Shown here piece after piece: positions 1 to 6,322 of a stretch of 8,015 nt of DNA. This stretch comes from Eubacterium sp. UBA3782. Its GTDB lineage: Bacteria > Bacillota > Clostridia > Lachnospirales > Lachnospiraceae. Position numbers and translations under genes: made by a program. Location: contig DFFG01000021.1 of NCBI GenBank assembly GCA_002368795.1, forward strand, positions 17,805 to 25,819, written 5' to 3'. The notes below the pieces were generated by a model. The model had not been told where the DNA came from and did not search any database. It was given only the letters and a program-made list of their open reading frames with translations. Each line of letters opens with the position of its first letter. Within the stretch, counting starts at the first letter, position 1.

Positions 1-24
1 TGGGTTCGAATCCCGTCGCTTCGA
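1..24 (+). tRNA. tRNA 3' end, probably tRNA-Pro (5' part outside window)
   Basis: The window opens inside a T arm: GGG, the TTCGAAT loop and CCC form the T stem-loop. It is followed by seven acceptor bases CGCTTCG (17-23) and discriminator A24. The last acceptor base is G, so position 1 should be C; a C1-G72 pair with A73 is the characteristic bacterial tRNA-Pro end, and the acceptor resembles clostridial tRNA-Pro. CCA is not encoded (CGA follows), so it would be added after transcription. The anticodon is outside the window, so the isotype is inference; that this is a tRNA end is quite secure. A terminator follows at once. Confidence 0.75.
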
Positions 25-30
25 CGATAG

Positions 31-66
31 CGGAGATCCTTGAAAATCAAGAATCTCCGTTTTTTT
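31..66 (+). terminator. Intrinsic terminator of the tRNA gene
   Basis: Arms 31-43 and 47-59 pair over 13 positions with a single C-A mismatch, closed by an AAA loop (44-46). Seven T residues follow (60-66). It begins six bases after the tRNA end, so it should end the tRNA transcript. Confidence 0.93.
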
Positions 67-429
67 GTGATGATAAAGGACAGGAAGAGCAGAGAAATCT
101 GCCACCTGTCCTTTATTTGGCCTTTATTGCCGTTATTTTGGCAAATGAATCATGGCTTTCCGCTTTTCCCTGCTCTTTTGATTCAGATACAGCGAGGCTG
201 ATTAAAAAAAATATCCTCCTGTTGGGTCAAATTTGGAAATCTGTCCAAATAATTAAAAAACTTAAAGACAATAATTGGGGCAAACCCACACATTAGCCTA
301 AATTGGATTGAAATATTTGCGAAAAAACGACATTTAAGCAGAAATATATGCAGATCACAGCTGGATAATGAACAAATTTTTCTGTCGCAGAGCTAAGCCT
401 GCCCTTTCTCCGTATCGGCGTGGCTTTGT
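67..429. other. AT-rich spacer without a convincing gene
   Basis: No open frame with a ribosome binding site is visible on either strand. What can be seen is the strong hairpin at 73-116; a perfect 7-bp inverted repeat ATTTGGA/TCCAAAT at 231-250 with a 6-base spacer; and AAGCC/GGCTT arms about 390-427 just upstream of the cstA promoter. On the minus strand at 201-133 a short frame reads YLNQKSREKRKAM before a stop. That is faintly like the end of a tyrosine integrase, but too short to call a gene. Confidence 0.6.
73..116. repeat. Strong 12-bp hairpin with a GAAA-capped inner stem
   Basis: ATAAAGGACAGG (73-84) is the exact reverse complement of CCTGTCCTTTAT (105-116). Inside the 20-base loop, GCAGA (89-93) and TCTGC (98-102) form a second stem closed by a GAAA tetraloop (94-97). 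The two stems are separated by a small asymmetric internal loop (AAGA on one side, CA on the other). No run of T follows directly on either strand, so it is not a standard terminator. It could be a structured RNA end, a back-up terminator or a mobile repeat; function unknown. Confidence 0.7.
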
Positions 430-458
430 TTGACAACTTATAAAAACAGGACTAAAAT
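430..458 (+). promoter_or_regulatory. Sigma-A promoter of the CstA-family gene
   Basis: The -35 box is a perfect TTGACA (430-435), followed by a 17-bp spacer and the -10 box TAAAAT (453-458, 5 of 6 match). Transcription should begin near 464-466, giving a leader of about 66 bases. No clear catabolite-responsive (cre) element was seen around it. Confidence 0.88.
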
Positions 459-465
459 CAGAATT

Positions 466-505
466 AATTTATAAAATATTTATAAATTCTGCACAAGGTG
501 CAGAA
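466..505 (+). promoter_or_regulatory. Two overlapping palindromes in the cstA leader
   Basis: AATTTATAAA (466-475), spacer ATA, then TTTATAAATT (479-488) is a perfect 10-bp AT-only inverted repeat. It overlaps by two bases a second perfect inverted repeat, TTCTGCAC (487-494), AAG, GTGCAGAA (498-505). Both lie between the predicted transcription start and the ribosome binding site at 517-525. The second would make a stable RNA hairpin that could protect the 5' end. The first, sitting near the start site, would also suit a dimeric repressor. Role not determined. Confidence 0.55.
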
Positions 506-531
506 AACCTGAATGTAGGAGGAGGATAGGT

Positions 532-2004
532 ATGGTAAGTTTTTTGATTTGTCTGGTACTTCTTGTTGCCAGCTACTTCACCTATGGCAAGGTCGTTGAC
601 AATACGTTCGCACCGGATGACCGTGAGACACCGGCTGTGGCGATCAACGATGGTGTCGACTACGTCGTCCTTCCGGCATGGAAGCTGTTTCTGGTTCAGC
701 TCCTGAACATTGCCGGCCTTGGACCGATCTTTGGCGCAATGCAGGGCGCTCTGTGGGGGCCGATCGTATTCCTGTGGATCACCTTCGGAACCATTTTTGC
801 AGGTGCCGTACACGACTATTTCGCCGGCATGCTTTCCGAGCGTAACAACGGCGCATCCATTTCCGAGGTTATCGGAATCTATCTTGGACCGGTCATGAAG
901 ACGATCATGCGTATATTCGCTGTTGTACTTCTGGTCATGGTCGGAACCGTATTTGCTGTCGGACCGGCTGGCCTGATCGTGAAGCTGCTTTCTGAAAAAG
1001 GTGTCAGCGGACCCTTTGCCCAGACCACCGTATGGCTTGGCATTATTCTGGCCTACTATTTCATCGCAACCTTCATTTCCATCGACAAGATCATCGGCAA
1101 GATCTATCCTGTATTTGGTATCTGCCTGATCATCATGGCTGTTGGTGTTGCAGTTGGTATTCCGTTAAACGGATACAGCATCCCCGAGATCTTCACTCAC
1201 TTTGGCAGCATGCATCCGGACGGAACTCCGATCTGGAGCTTCATGTTTATCACTGTTGCCTGCGGCGCGATCTCTGGTTTCCATTCCACCCAGTCCCCGC
1301 TTATGGCCCGCTGCCTGAAGTCTGAGCGTCAGGGCAGATTCGTATTCTACGGCGCAATGGTCGCTGAGGGCTGCATCGCTCTGGTATGGGCTGCTGCAGG
1401 ATGCTCTCTGTACGAGGTCGCCGGCGGACTGAATACCGGTCTGAAAGCAATCCTGGCTGACGGACAGTCTGCAGCTATCTATGATGTCTGCATCAAGACC
1501 ATGGGACCGGTCGGCGTTATCCTTGCTATGCTTGGTGTTGTTGCCTGCCCGATCACTTCTGGCGATACCGCTTTCCGTTCCGCAAGACTTACGCTTGCTG
1601 ACTGGTTCAAGATCGATCAGGAGTCCTATGGCAACCGCCTGAAACTCTGCATCCCGGTTCTGGGTGTCGGCGCATTCCTTGGATTTGGTAATACTCTTGG
1701 TTTCCTTAGCTATACGGTCATCTGGAGATACTTCAGCTGGACAAACCAGACTCTGGCTATGATCGTACTGTGGGCAGGTGCCATGTATCTGGCTAAGGAA
1801 GGAAGAAACTATCTGATCTGTGCAGTTCCGGCCGTATTCATGAGCGCAGTTTCTTCTACGTATTTCATGATGGCTCCGGAATGCATGGGCATGATCCCTG
1901 CACTGAAGAACAACACACTGGTCGCTTATCCGGTGGGTATTCTCGTAGCGATCCTGTTCCTGGTCATCTTCCTTCGCAGCGCAAAGAAAGCGAAAGCCGC
2001 ATAA
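532..2004 (+). CDS. cstA: CstA-family carbon starvation / pyruvate-type transporter
   Basis: This is a 490-residue polytopic membrane protein of the CstA family. Characterised relatives include E. coli CstA and BtsT, linked to uptake of peptides and pyruvate when carbon is scarce. The call rests on family-typical blocks: DDRETPA with a DGVDY stretch near the N-terminus, an RNNGASISEVIG block (residue 104 onward), GFHSTQSPLMAR (249-260) and ACPITSGDTAFRSARL (338 onward), spread through many hydrophobic helices. At 490 residues it is the short form common in Firmicutes, against about 700 in E. coli. It ends in a basic tail (RSAKKAKAA). ATG 532 is supported by AGGAGGAGG at 517-525. It has its own promoter and terminator, so it is monocistronic. 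Codon use is smooth and C/T-ending, suggesting high expression. Family is secure; the substrate (pyruvate, peptides or other) cannot be read from sequence. Confidence 0.95.
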   Translation: MVSFLICLVLLVASYFTYGKVVDNTFAPDDRETPAVAINDGVDYVVLPAWKLFLVQLLNIAGLGPIFGAMQGALWGPIVFLWITFGTIFAGAVHDYFAGMLSERNNGASISEVIGIYLGPVMKTIMRIFAVVLLVMVGTVFAVGPAGLIVKLLSEKGVSGPFAQTTVWLGIILAYYFIATFISIDKIIGKIYPVFGICLIIMAVGVAVGIPLNGYSIPEIFTHFGSMHPDGTPIWSFMFITVACGAISGFHSTQSPLMARCLKSERQGRFVFYGAMVAEGCIALVWAAAGCSLYEVAGGLNTGLKAILADGQSAAIYDVCIKTMGPVGVILAMLGVVACPITSGDTAFRSARLTLADWFKIDQESYGNRLKLCIPVLGVGAFLGFGNTLGFLSYTVIWRYFSWTNQTLAMIVLWAGAMYLAKEGRNYLICAVPAVFMSAVSSTYFMMAPECMGMIPALKNNTLVAYPVGILVAILFLVIFLRSAKKAKAA

Positions 2005-2027
2005 CAGAATGGTTTAAAGCAATATTC

Positions 2028-2057
2028 GGGGCGGAGATGATCTCCGCCCCTTTTTTT
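2028..2057 (+). terminator. Intrinsic terminator of the CstA-family gene
   Basis: A perfect 10-bp GC-rich stem, GGGGCGGAGA (2028-2037) with TCTCCGCCCC (2041-2050), is closed by a TGA loop and followed by seven T residues (2051-2057). It sits 23 bases after the stop codon. Confidence 0.97.
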
Positions 2058-2112
2058 GCCGGCACAGCCGGCGGCAGTCCGCGTGTGCATGATGCATGCA
2101 GGATGGCCAGAC

Positions 2113-2132
2113 AATGATCAAAGAATGATCAA
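2113..2132 (+). promoter_or_regulatory. Two AATGATCAA repeats one helical turn apart
   Basis: AATGATCAA occurs at 2113-2121 and again at 2124-2132, an 11-bp period. Each copy contains the palindrome TGATCA. The pair lies in the 137-bp gap (2058-2194) upstream of the three-gene unit. No clear sigma-A promoter was found in that gap. The spacing suits cooperative binding of a regulator, but this is inference. The same gap has GCCGGC-ACA-GCCGGC (2058-2072) and TGCAT-G-ATGCA (2086-2096). Confidence 0.35.
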
Positions 2133-2145
2133 CGGCAGGTTTTGT

Positions 2146-2182
2146 CTGTCACGGTTTTTGAGGACAGGACAGAAACCGACAG
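2146..2182 (+). promoter_or_regulatory. Leader hairpin abutting a ribosome binding site
   Basis: CTGT (2146-2149) pairs with ACAG (2179-2182), and CGGTTT (2152-2157) pairs with AAACCG (2173-2178), with a CA bulge on the left. The loop is 15 bases and holds tandem GGACA copies. The stem ends right where the AAAGGTGG ribosome binding site (2183-2190) begins, so folding could affect translation of the first gene of the unit. Confidence 0.4.
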
Positions 2183-2194
2183 AAAGGTGGGCAT

Positions 2195-3214
2195 ATGCTA
2201 CCCGTACGATTTGGGAAAAAAGAGCTTACGGCAGAGGAACTGAAAAACGACCGGAAATCCTGCAAGGTGGCCGGCCCCTGCGGTCTTGGCAAAAAGGCCA
2301 TGTACCTGAATACGTTTTTTCTGGACCGCAGACTGTACGTATGCTATGAAGATATTGAACGCATCTACAAACGGATCGCCATGAGCGCGGGAGGCTTTTC
2401 GGGCAAAGGCGTATTTGGGGCGATCCCGTACCTCGTGGTCGAGCTGAAGGACGGACGGTCCCGTCAGTGCAACTTTAAGATCGAGGAGGATGTGGATGCC
2501 CTGATGCGGTGGATCCGGGATAATCATCCGGAGATTCATCTGTACACAAAACAGGCAGAGGAACGGATGCGGGCCGAAGCCCTGGAGGAAAAAGCAAAGG
2601 AGAAAAAGACCCTCTCACCAGCTGCTGTTGAAGGAAAGACCCGCCTGGAGGAGGATCTTGATTTTCTGGAAAAACATCCCGAGGTATCGGAGAGGCTTCG
2701 CCGGACGGTTCGCGAAAAACGGCGGATCGACCATATCCCGGCTTCCTCCCGCATGATCATGGGAGCTGTCGCGCTTGCCGGCATCGTCCTGATCGCGGTG
2801 GGCCTTTACACGCTGTTTTCCGGAAAAAACTATGGGCTCTGGGGACTTCTCTTTGGTGCTGCGTTTTTGTTTTATGCGGCAGCATCGCAGATCCTGCCCT
2901 TTGGCAGCAACACACCGGCTGCAGCAGCTGCTGCCTGGAGAGAGGCCGTCGAAGCAGCGAAGGCGTGCATTGCAGACAAAAAGGATTTCTTCCTTCCGGC
3001 CCAGTATGCGGACCCGATCGTGATCCGCAGGATGCTGAAAACGATCCGGATGGGAAGGGCGGAGAGCTGCGAGGAAGCCCTTGCAGTTGTCAAAGATGAC
3101 CTGAAGGCACTGAACTCCAGTGTCCGGGTATCCCAGGAGGAGCACGACGAGGTGGCAGCCATAAAGCCGCTGTTCCTGGAATGCGGCTATGCGGATGACC
3201 TGCCCTGGTCATGA
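2195..3214 (+). CDS. Uncharacterised two-TM membrane protein linked to MoxR-VWA pair
   Basis: I do not recognise a named function; similar hypothetical proteins seem to occur in Lachnospiraceae. The 339 residues read as four parts. Residues about 35-115 are a compact mixed alpha/beta domain (YLNTFFLDRRLYVCYEDIE, then FKIEEDVDALMRWI), possibly PH-like. Residues about 118-180 are very charged and probably helical or coiled coil. Two hydrophobic segments lie at about 185-208 and 213-236, separated by a short SGKNYG turn. An alpha-helical C-terminal domain covers about 245-339, after an alanine run. The short turn puts both soluble parts on the same side, by inference the cytoplasm. ATG 2195 follows AAAGGTGG (2183-2190); the conserved-looking text from residue 25 onward supports it over the Met at residue 36. 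The stop is 13 bases before the MoxR gene, so it is surely co-transcribed and could be the membrane anchor or target of that machine. Confidence 0.9.
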   Translation: MLPVRFGKKELTAEELKNDRKSCKVAGPCGLGKKAMYLNTFFLDRRLYVCYEDIERIYKRIAMSAGGFSGKGVFGAIPYLVVELKDGRSRQCNFKIEEDVDALMRWIRDNHPEIHLYTKQAEERMRAEALEEKAKEKKTLSPAAVEGKTRLEEDLDFLEKHPEVSERLRRTVREKRRIDHIPASSRMIMGAVALAGIVLIAVGLYTLFSGKNYGLWGLLFGAAFLFYAAASQILPFGSNTPAAAAAAWREAVEAAKACIADKKDFFLPAQYADPIVIRRMLKTIRMGRAESCEEALAVVKDDLKALNSSVRVSQEEHDEVAAIKPLFLECGYADDLPWS

Positions 3215-3227
3215 CAGGAGAAAGATA

Positions 3228-4151
3228 ATGGCAGAATTGATCGAGTTACTGGAAAAAGAAGGCATTGACCGGGATCTGCTCTCCGGGGTCCGGGAGTTTA
3301 CGAAAAGATATCCGGCGGATCCTGCATTTGCAGACCGGATACCGAAGGCACCTGCCCTGTATTATGGAAAAGAGGTCTGGGAGGAGGCGATCGCTGTCCT
3401 TCTGGCCGGACGCAACCTTCTGCTGGCGGGACCGAAGGCAACCGGAAAGAACCTGCTATGCGAGAATCTGGCAGCCCTTTTTGGGCGGCCGGTCTGGAAT
3501 GTCTCCTTTCACATCAACACAGATGCTGCAGGGCTGATCGGTACCGATACCTTTGACGGGGAGAGAGTCTCCTTCCGGAAAGGGCCGGTCTGCATGAGCG
3601 CAGAGCATGGCGGATTCTGTGTGCTGGATGAGATCAACATGGCCAGAAACGAGTCACTGGCCGTTCTTCATGCTGCCCTTGATCACCGGAGGATCATCGA
3701 TGTGGCAGGCTATGATCTGGTGCAGGTGGATCCGGCTGCCCGCTTTATCGGCACGATGAATTACGGTTATGCCGGTACCAGAGACCTCAACGAGGCGCTC
3801 AGCTCCCGGTTTGCCATCATCTCCATGCCGCAGATCACGGAGGACAATATGCTCCGGCTTTTGAAGGAGAGCTTCCCGGAGATCAGTGAAATAATTGCCG
3901 GTCAGTTTGTAAAGCTGTTTGGCGAGCTGACCAGAAAAGCGGCAAAGGCAGAGATCTCTGACCGGGCTGTGGACATGCGAGGCATGCTGGATGCCCTGGA
4001 GCTGATCCGGCAGGGCCTTAGCTCCGGCCAGGCTTTGGAGATGACGATCGTCAACAAGACCTTCGATCTTTATGAACAGACCCTGATCCGGGACTGCATC
4101 AGCAGCAGGATCCCGGCGGATCTGGATCGGAGCGTTGTTTTTGTAAAGTAA
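3228..4151 (+). CDS. MoxR-family AAA+ ATPase
   Basis: This 307-residue cytosolic protein is a MoxR-type AAA+ ATPase, expected to form a hexamer and work with a VWA partner to remodel or activate a target complex. Visible motifs: Walker A GPKATGKN (residues 68-75), Walker B CVLDE (131-135) followed by the MoxR-typical INMA, sensor 1 in GTMN (Asn178), arginine finger in SSRF (Arg194), and a helical lid from about 205 with DRAVDMRG (245-252) as the likely sensor 2 region. Oddly, the last Walker A residue is Asn rather than Thr/Ser, which normally helps hold Mg2+. The start at 3228 is chosen because CAGGAGA lies just upstream (3215-3221); an in-frame ATG at 3189 lies inside the preceding gene and adds unconvincing sequence (MRMTCPGHDRRK). 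It is followed 18 bases later by the VWA gene. Family assignment is firm; its target is unknown. Confidence 0.94.
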   Translation: MAELIELLEKEGIDRDLLSGVREFTKRYPADPAFADRIPKAPALYYGKEVWEEAIAVLLAGRNLLLAGPKATGKNLLCENLAALFGRPVWNVSFHINTDAAGLIGTDTFDGERVSFRKGPVCMSAEHGGFCVLDEINMARNESLAVLHAALDHRRIIDVAGYDLVQVDPAARFIGTMNYGYAGTRDLNEALSSRFAIISMPQITEDNMLRLLKESFPEISEIIAGQFVKLFGELTRKAAKAEISDRAVDMRGMLDALELIRQGLSSGQALEMTIVNKTFDLYEQTLIRDCISSRIPADLDRSVVFVK

Positions 4152-4169
4152 TGCAGAGGCAGGCTGACG

Positions 4170-5927
4170 ATGATCAAACGACAGTATTCGGGAAATGAGC
4201 GAAGAGCCAGAAATTACATATGGAATGCAGCAGGAAGGTACGATTTCGAACCTTCCTTTCTGGCGTTTGAGGCGAATGGCAGCCCGGATATGTACTATAA
4301 CCTCATCATCGGACTTGCCTATAAATGGCTGGACATGGACGTGATCCTGGGATTCATCCGCCAGTACGCGGCCAGCAGAAGTGCGGATGAATTTGATGAT
4401 CTCTTCTGGCTGGGCATCGAGAACTGCGTGTATGAAAAGGAGATCGCAGACCGGCCGGTCATGGAGAAGCTTCGCCGGGACAAGGCCGACGCCTATTTTC
4501 AGTCTGTGCGCGACATGTCCCGCCAGCAGATGGAGATGCAGAGCATGACGGTATATGACCAGCAGATGATCCGCTGGTCGGAAGTTGCCGGACGGACCTA
4601 TGCGGCAGGAAAGCGGAGCAGAGCTCTGGCAGAGCGGCTGCAGTTCTCCGGACAGCTGGATGCAGAGCAGATCGTGGGAGAGATGAGCGCCATCCTTCAG
4701 GAGTTTTTCCACACGGACATCACCCGTCTGAAGGCAGGCGGTGAAAGAAGAGGCATTCTCTCCGGCATTCACCTGCCGGGACGTGCCGGAAGGCCCCACC
4801 GGCAGAAGCTGTTCCTGCGGACGGGTGACGGCACAGGAGATATGGATACCAATGTACGCCTTGGCCATACCGGCAGCCGGAGAGTACATCTTCCGTCCGC
4901 AGAGGATGAGGCCTTTGTGAGGGCAGCCTTTGGCGAATCTGCCAGGTCAGAGCAGGAGATGAAGGCACTGGAAGCAGACTGCTGCCGTGACATTCACGCT
5001 GCCTGCCGGCTGCATATCACCGACGGTGTGCGCGCAGATGAAAAAGCAGATAATGGAAGAACCGCATCATCTGCAGAGCTTCGGGAGCTCCGGAAACGCG
5101 CAAAAGAACAGGAAGATAGCAATCGCCGGTTTGTGGACGAGCATGCGCTGCTGATCGGTGAAAGCATCCGGGAACTGTCTGCCCGGCTGGACCTGCTCTT
5201 TTCGGAATACTTCCGCAGAATGCCGGAAACCGGACGGGCAGGATGCCTGATGCCGGAGCGGGCATACCGCCTTGCCGTATTCCATGATCCTTCCGTCTTT
5301 GCCAGGGAAGGTTCCCTCACAGAAAAAAACGTGGAAGTCACCCTTCTGCTGGATGCCTCCATGTCCCGGATGAACGTCCAGGAGATCATCGCATCCGAGG
5401 CATATATCATTGCAAAAAGCCTGGAGAAGAACCATGTCCCGATCCGGGTCATGACCTTCCGGACGATCTGCGGCATCACCATCCTGGAACAGTTAAAACG
5501 AACAGATCAAAGGGATGCAGGACGTGTGCTTCACTTTTTCTCCGGCGGATGGAACCGGGACGGACTTGCCTTCCGGGCTGTCCGGTCTCTGCTGACCGAA
5601 GACGGAGAGGAAAAGGTCCGCCTTCTTTTGGTCCTCACCGATGCCTGCCCCAATGACGACATACCGGCAGTGATGGACCCTTCGGGCCGGATCGTAAAAG
5701 AATACGAAGGCGTCATAGCTGCTTCCGATACAGAAAAAGCAGTGCATGATCTCCGGAAAGCCGGGATCCGCACTGCCGCGGTTTTTTTTGGTTCTGCCGC
5801 GCATCTGGAAAACGTGCAGCAGATCTATGGAAAAGAATATGTCCGTATCCGGAAACTGAACCGCATTGCAGACGCAGCGGCAGACCTGATCCGTATGACC
5901 CTCCAGGAAATGACACTTCAGATATAA
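4170..5927 (+). CDS. VWA-domain protein, NorD/CoxE/CobT-like MoxR partner
   Basis: The 585-residue protein has a C-terminal von Willebrand factor A domain (about 390-580) that most resembles NorD, so it may be labelled nitric oxide reductase activation protein; no nitric oxide reductase genes are here. The MIDAS metal site shows DASMS (Asp395, Ser397, Ser399), the loop SGGWNRDG (458-465) and LTDACPND with Asp491. Where NorD has GGYTRDG, this has Asn462 in place of the MIDAS Thr. The rest (1-390) is mostly helical, with a family-like start (YNLIIGLAYKWLDMD) and a charged helical stretch (ELRELRKRAKEQEDSNRRF, about 300-320) before the domain. There is no signal peptide or membrane span. ATG 4170 has a modest GAGGCAGG site (4156-4163). 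MoxR and VWA genes side by side are a known functional pair, so it likely hands the ATPase its substrate. Its last 10 bp overlap the convergent gene at 5918. Confidence 0.92.
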   Translation: MIKRQYSGNERRARNYIWNAAGRYDFEPSFLAFEANGSPDMYYNLIIGLAYKWLDMDVILGFIRQYAASRSADEFDDLFWLGIENCVYEKEIADRPVMEKLRRDKADAYFQSVRDMSRQQMEMQSMTVYDQQMIRWSEVAGRTYAAGKRSRALAERLQFSGQLDAEQIVGEMSAILQEFFHTDITRLKAGGERRGILSGIHLPGRAGRPHRQKLFLRTGDGTGDMDTNVRLGHTGSRRVHLPSAEDEAFVRAAFGESARSEQEMKALEADCCRDIHAACRLHITDGVRADEKADNGRTASSAELRELRKRAKEQEDSNRRFVDEHALLIGESIRELSARLDLLFSEYFRRMPETGRAGCLMPERAYRLAVFHDPSVFAREGSLTEKNVEVTLLLDASMSRMNVQEIIASEAYIIAKSLEKNHVPIRVMTFRTICGITILEQLKRTDQRDAGRVLHFFSGGWNRDGLAFRAVRSLLTEDGEEKVRLLLVLTDACPNDDIPAVMDPSGRIVKEYEGVIAASDTEKAVHDLRKAGIRTAAVFFGSAAHLENVQQIYGKEYVRIRKLNRIADAAADLIRMTLQEMTLQI

Positions 5928-6247
5928 GAATGACGCTTCTTCAGCGCCGCGTCCGTCATCAGATCCTCTTCAATGCCGGCGGCAAGCCCGTTCCGGCGGA
6001 GGATCTCCTGGACGCGTTCCTGATCTTTTTCTCTTACGCGGATAAAGTAGACTTCCCGGTCAACTTTCCCGCCGCTGCCAAAATCCCTGGGATCCAGCTT
6101 GGCACCGCAGCCGCCAGCCATCACAGACTCCTGCAGATAATGCCCGGCACTCATGCCCCTGATCCCTTCCTTCTTTAGGAGATCACGGATCTCCATCCAT
6201 GCAGCACGGTCCTTCTTCTTAAAAATATCCGTCTTCTTCTCAAACAT
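5918..6247 (-). CDS. Small soluble protein, possibly DUF2007-like
   Basis: This is a 109-residue protein with no signal peptide or membrane span. The pattern is an N-terminal helix with KKEGIRGMSAGHY (residues 25-37), a glycine-rich middle (AGGCGAKLDPRDFGSGGK, 44-61), then a strand and helix YFIRVREKDQERVQEIL (67-83) and a charged tail. The strand-helix text resembles DUF2007-type small proteins with a ferredoxin-like fold, but the match is weak and the function unknown. It is a real gene on these grounds: ATG at 6247 on the minus strand is preceded by AAGAGG about 10 bases upstream, a good promoter lies about 75 bases upstream, and the composition is protein-like. It converges on the VWA gene and overlaps its end by 10 bp. 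Confidence 0.8.
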   Translation of the reverse strand: MFEKKTDIFKKKDRAAWMEIRDLLKKEGIRGMSAGHYLQESVMAGGCGAKLDPRDFGSGGKVDREVYFIRVREKDQERVQEILRRNGLAAGIEEDLMTDAALKKRHSYI

Positions 6248-6280
6248 GATATGCGCCTCTTTTCCGAAACAGGAAATGAT

Positions 6281-6303
6281 CCCGGCAGACGCTGTCTGCC
6301 CGG
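6281..6303 (-). promoter_or_regulatory. Leader hairpin of the 109-residue protein gene
   Basis: GGCAGAC (6284-6290), GCT, GTCTGCC (6294-6300) form a perfect 7-bp stem, extended by two further pairs after one mismatch. It lies in the predicted 5' leader, between the promoter at 6323-6351 and the start codon at 6247. It has no T run, so it may be an mRNA stabiliser or have no role. Confidence 0.4.
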
Positions 6304-6322
6304 TATCGTATCTTCACAGAAT

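Noticed and set aside
469..813. Minus-strand open frame of 114 codons over the cstA start
   Set aside because: It is antisense to the start of a well-identified transporter, crosses its leader palindromes, and shows no family features.
2615..3145. Minus-strand open frame of 176 codons
   Set aside because: It lies wholly inside the two-TM protein gene; Cys- and Arg-rich, low-order translation with no motif.
3189..3227. Upstream ATG for the MoxR gene
   Set aside because: It lies inside the preceding gene and adds 13 unconvincing residues, while ATG 3228 has a proper CAGGAGA site in the intergenic gap.
3654..4889. Long open frame (411 codons) on the minus strand
   Set aside because: It lies antisense to the end of the MoxR gene and the start of the VWA gene, both of which carry clear family motifs. 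Its translation is rich in His, Leu and Arg without recognisable motifs. It is a codon-bias shadow.
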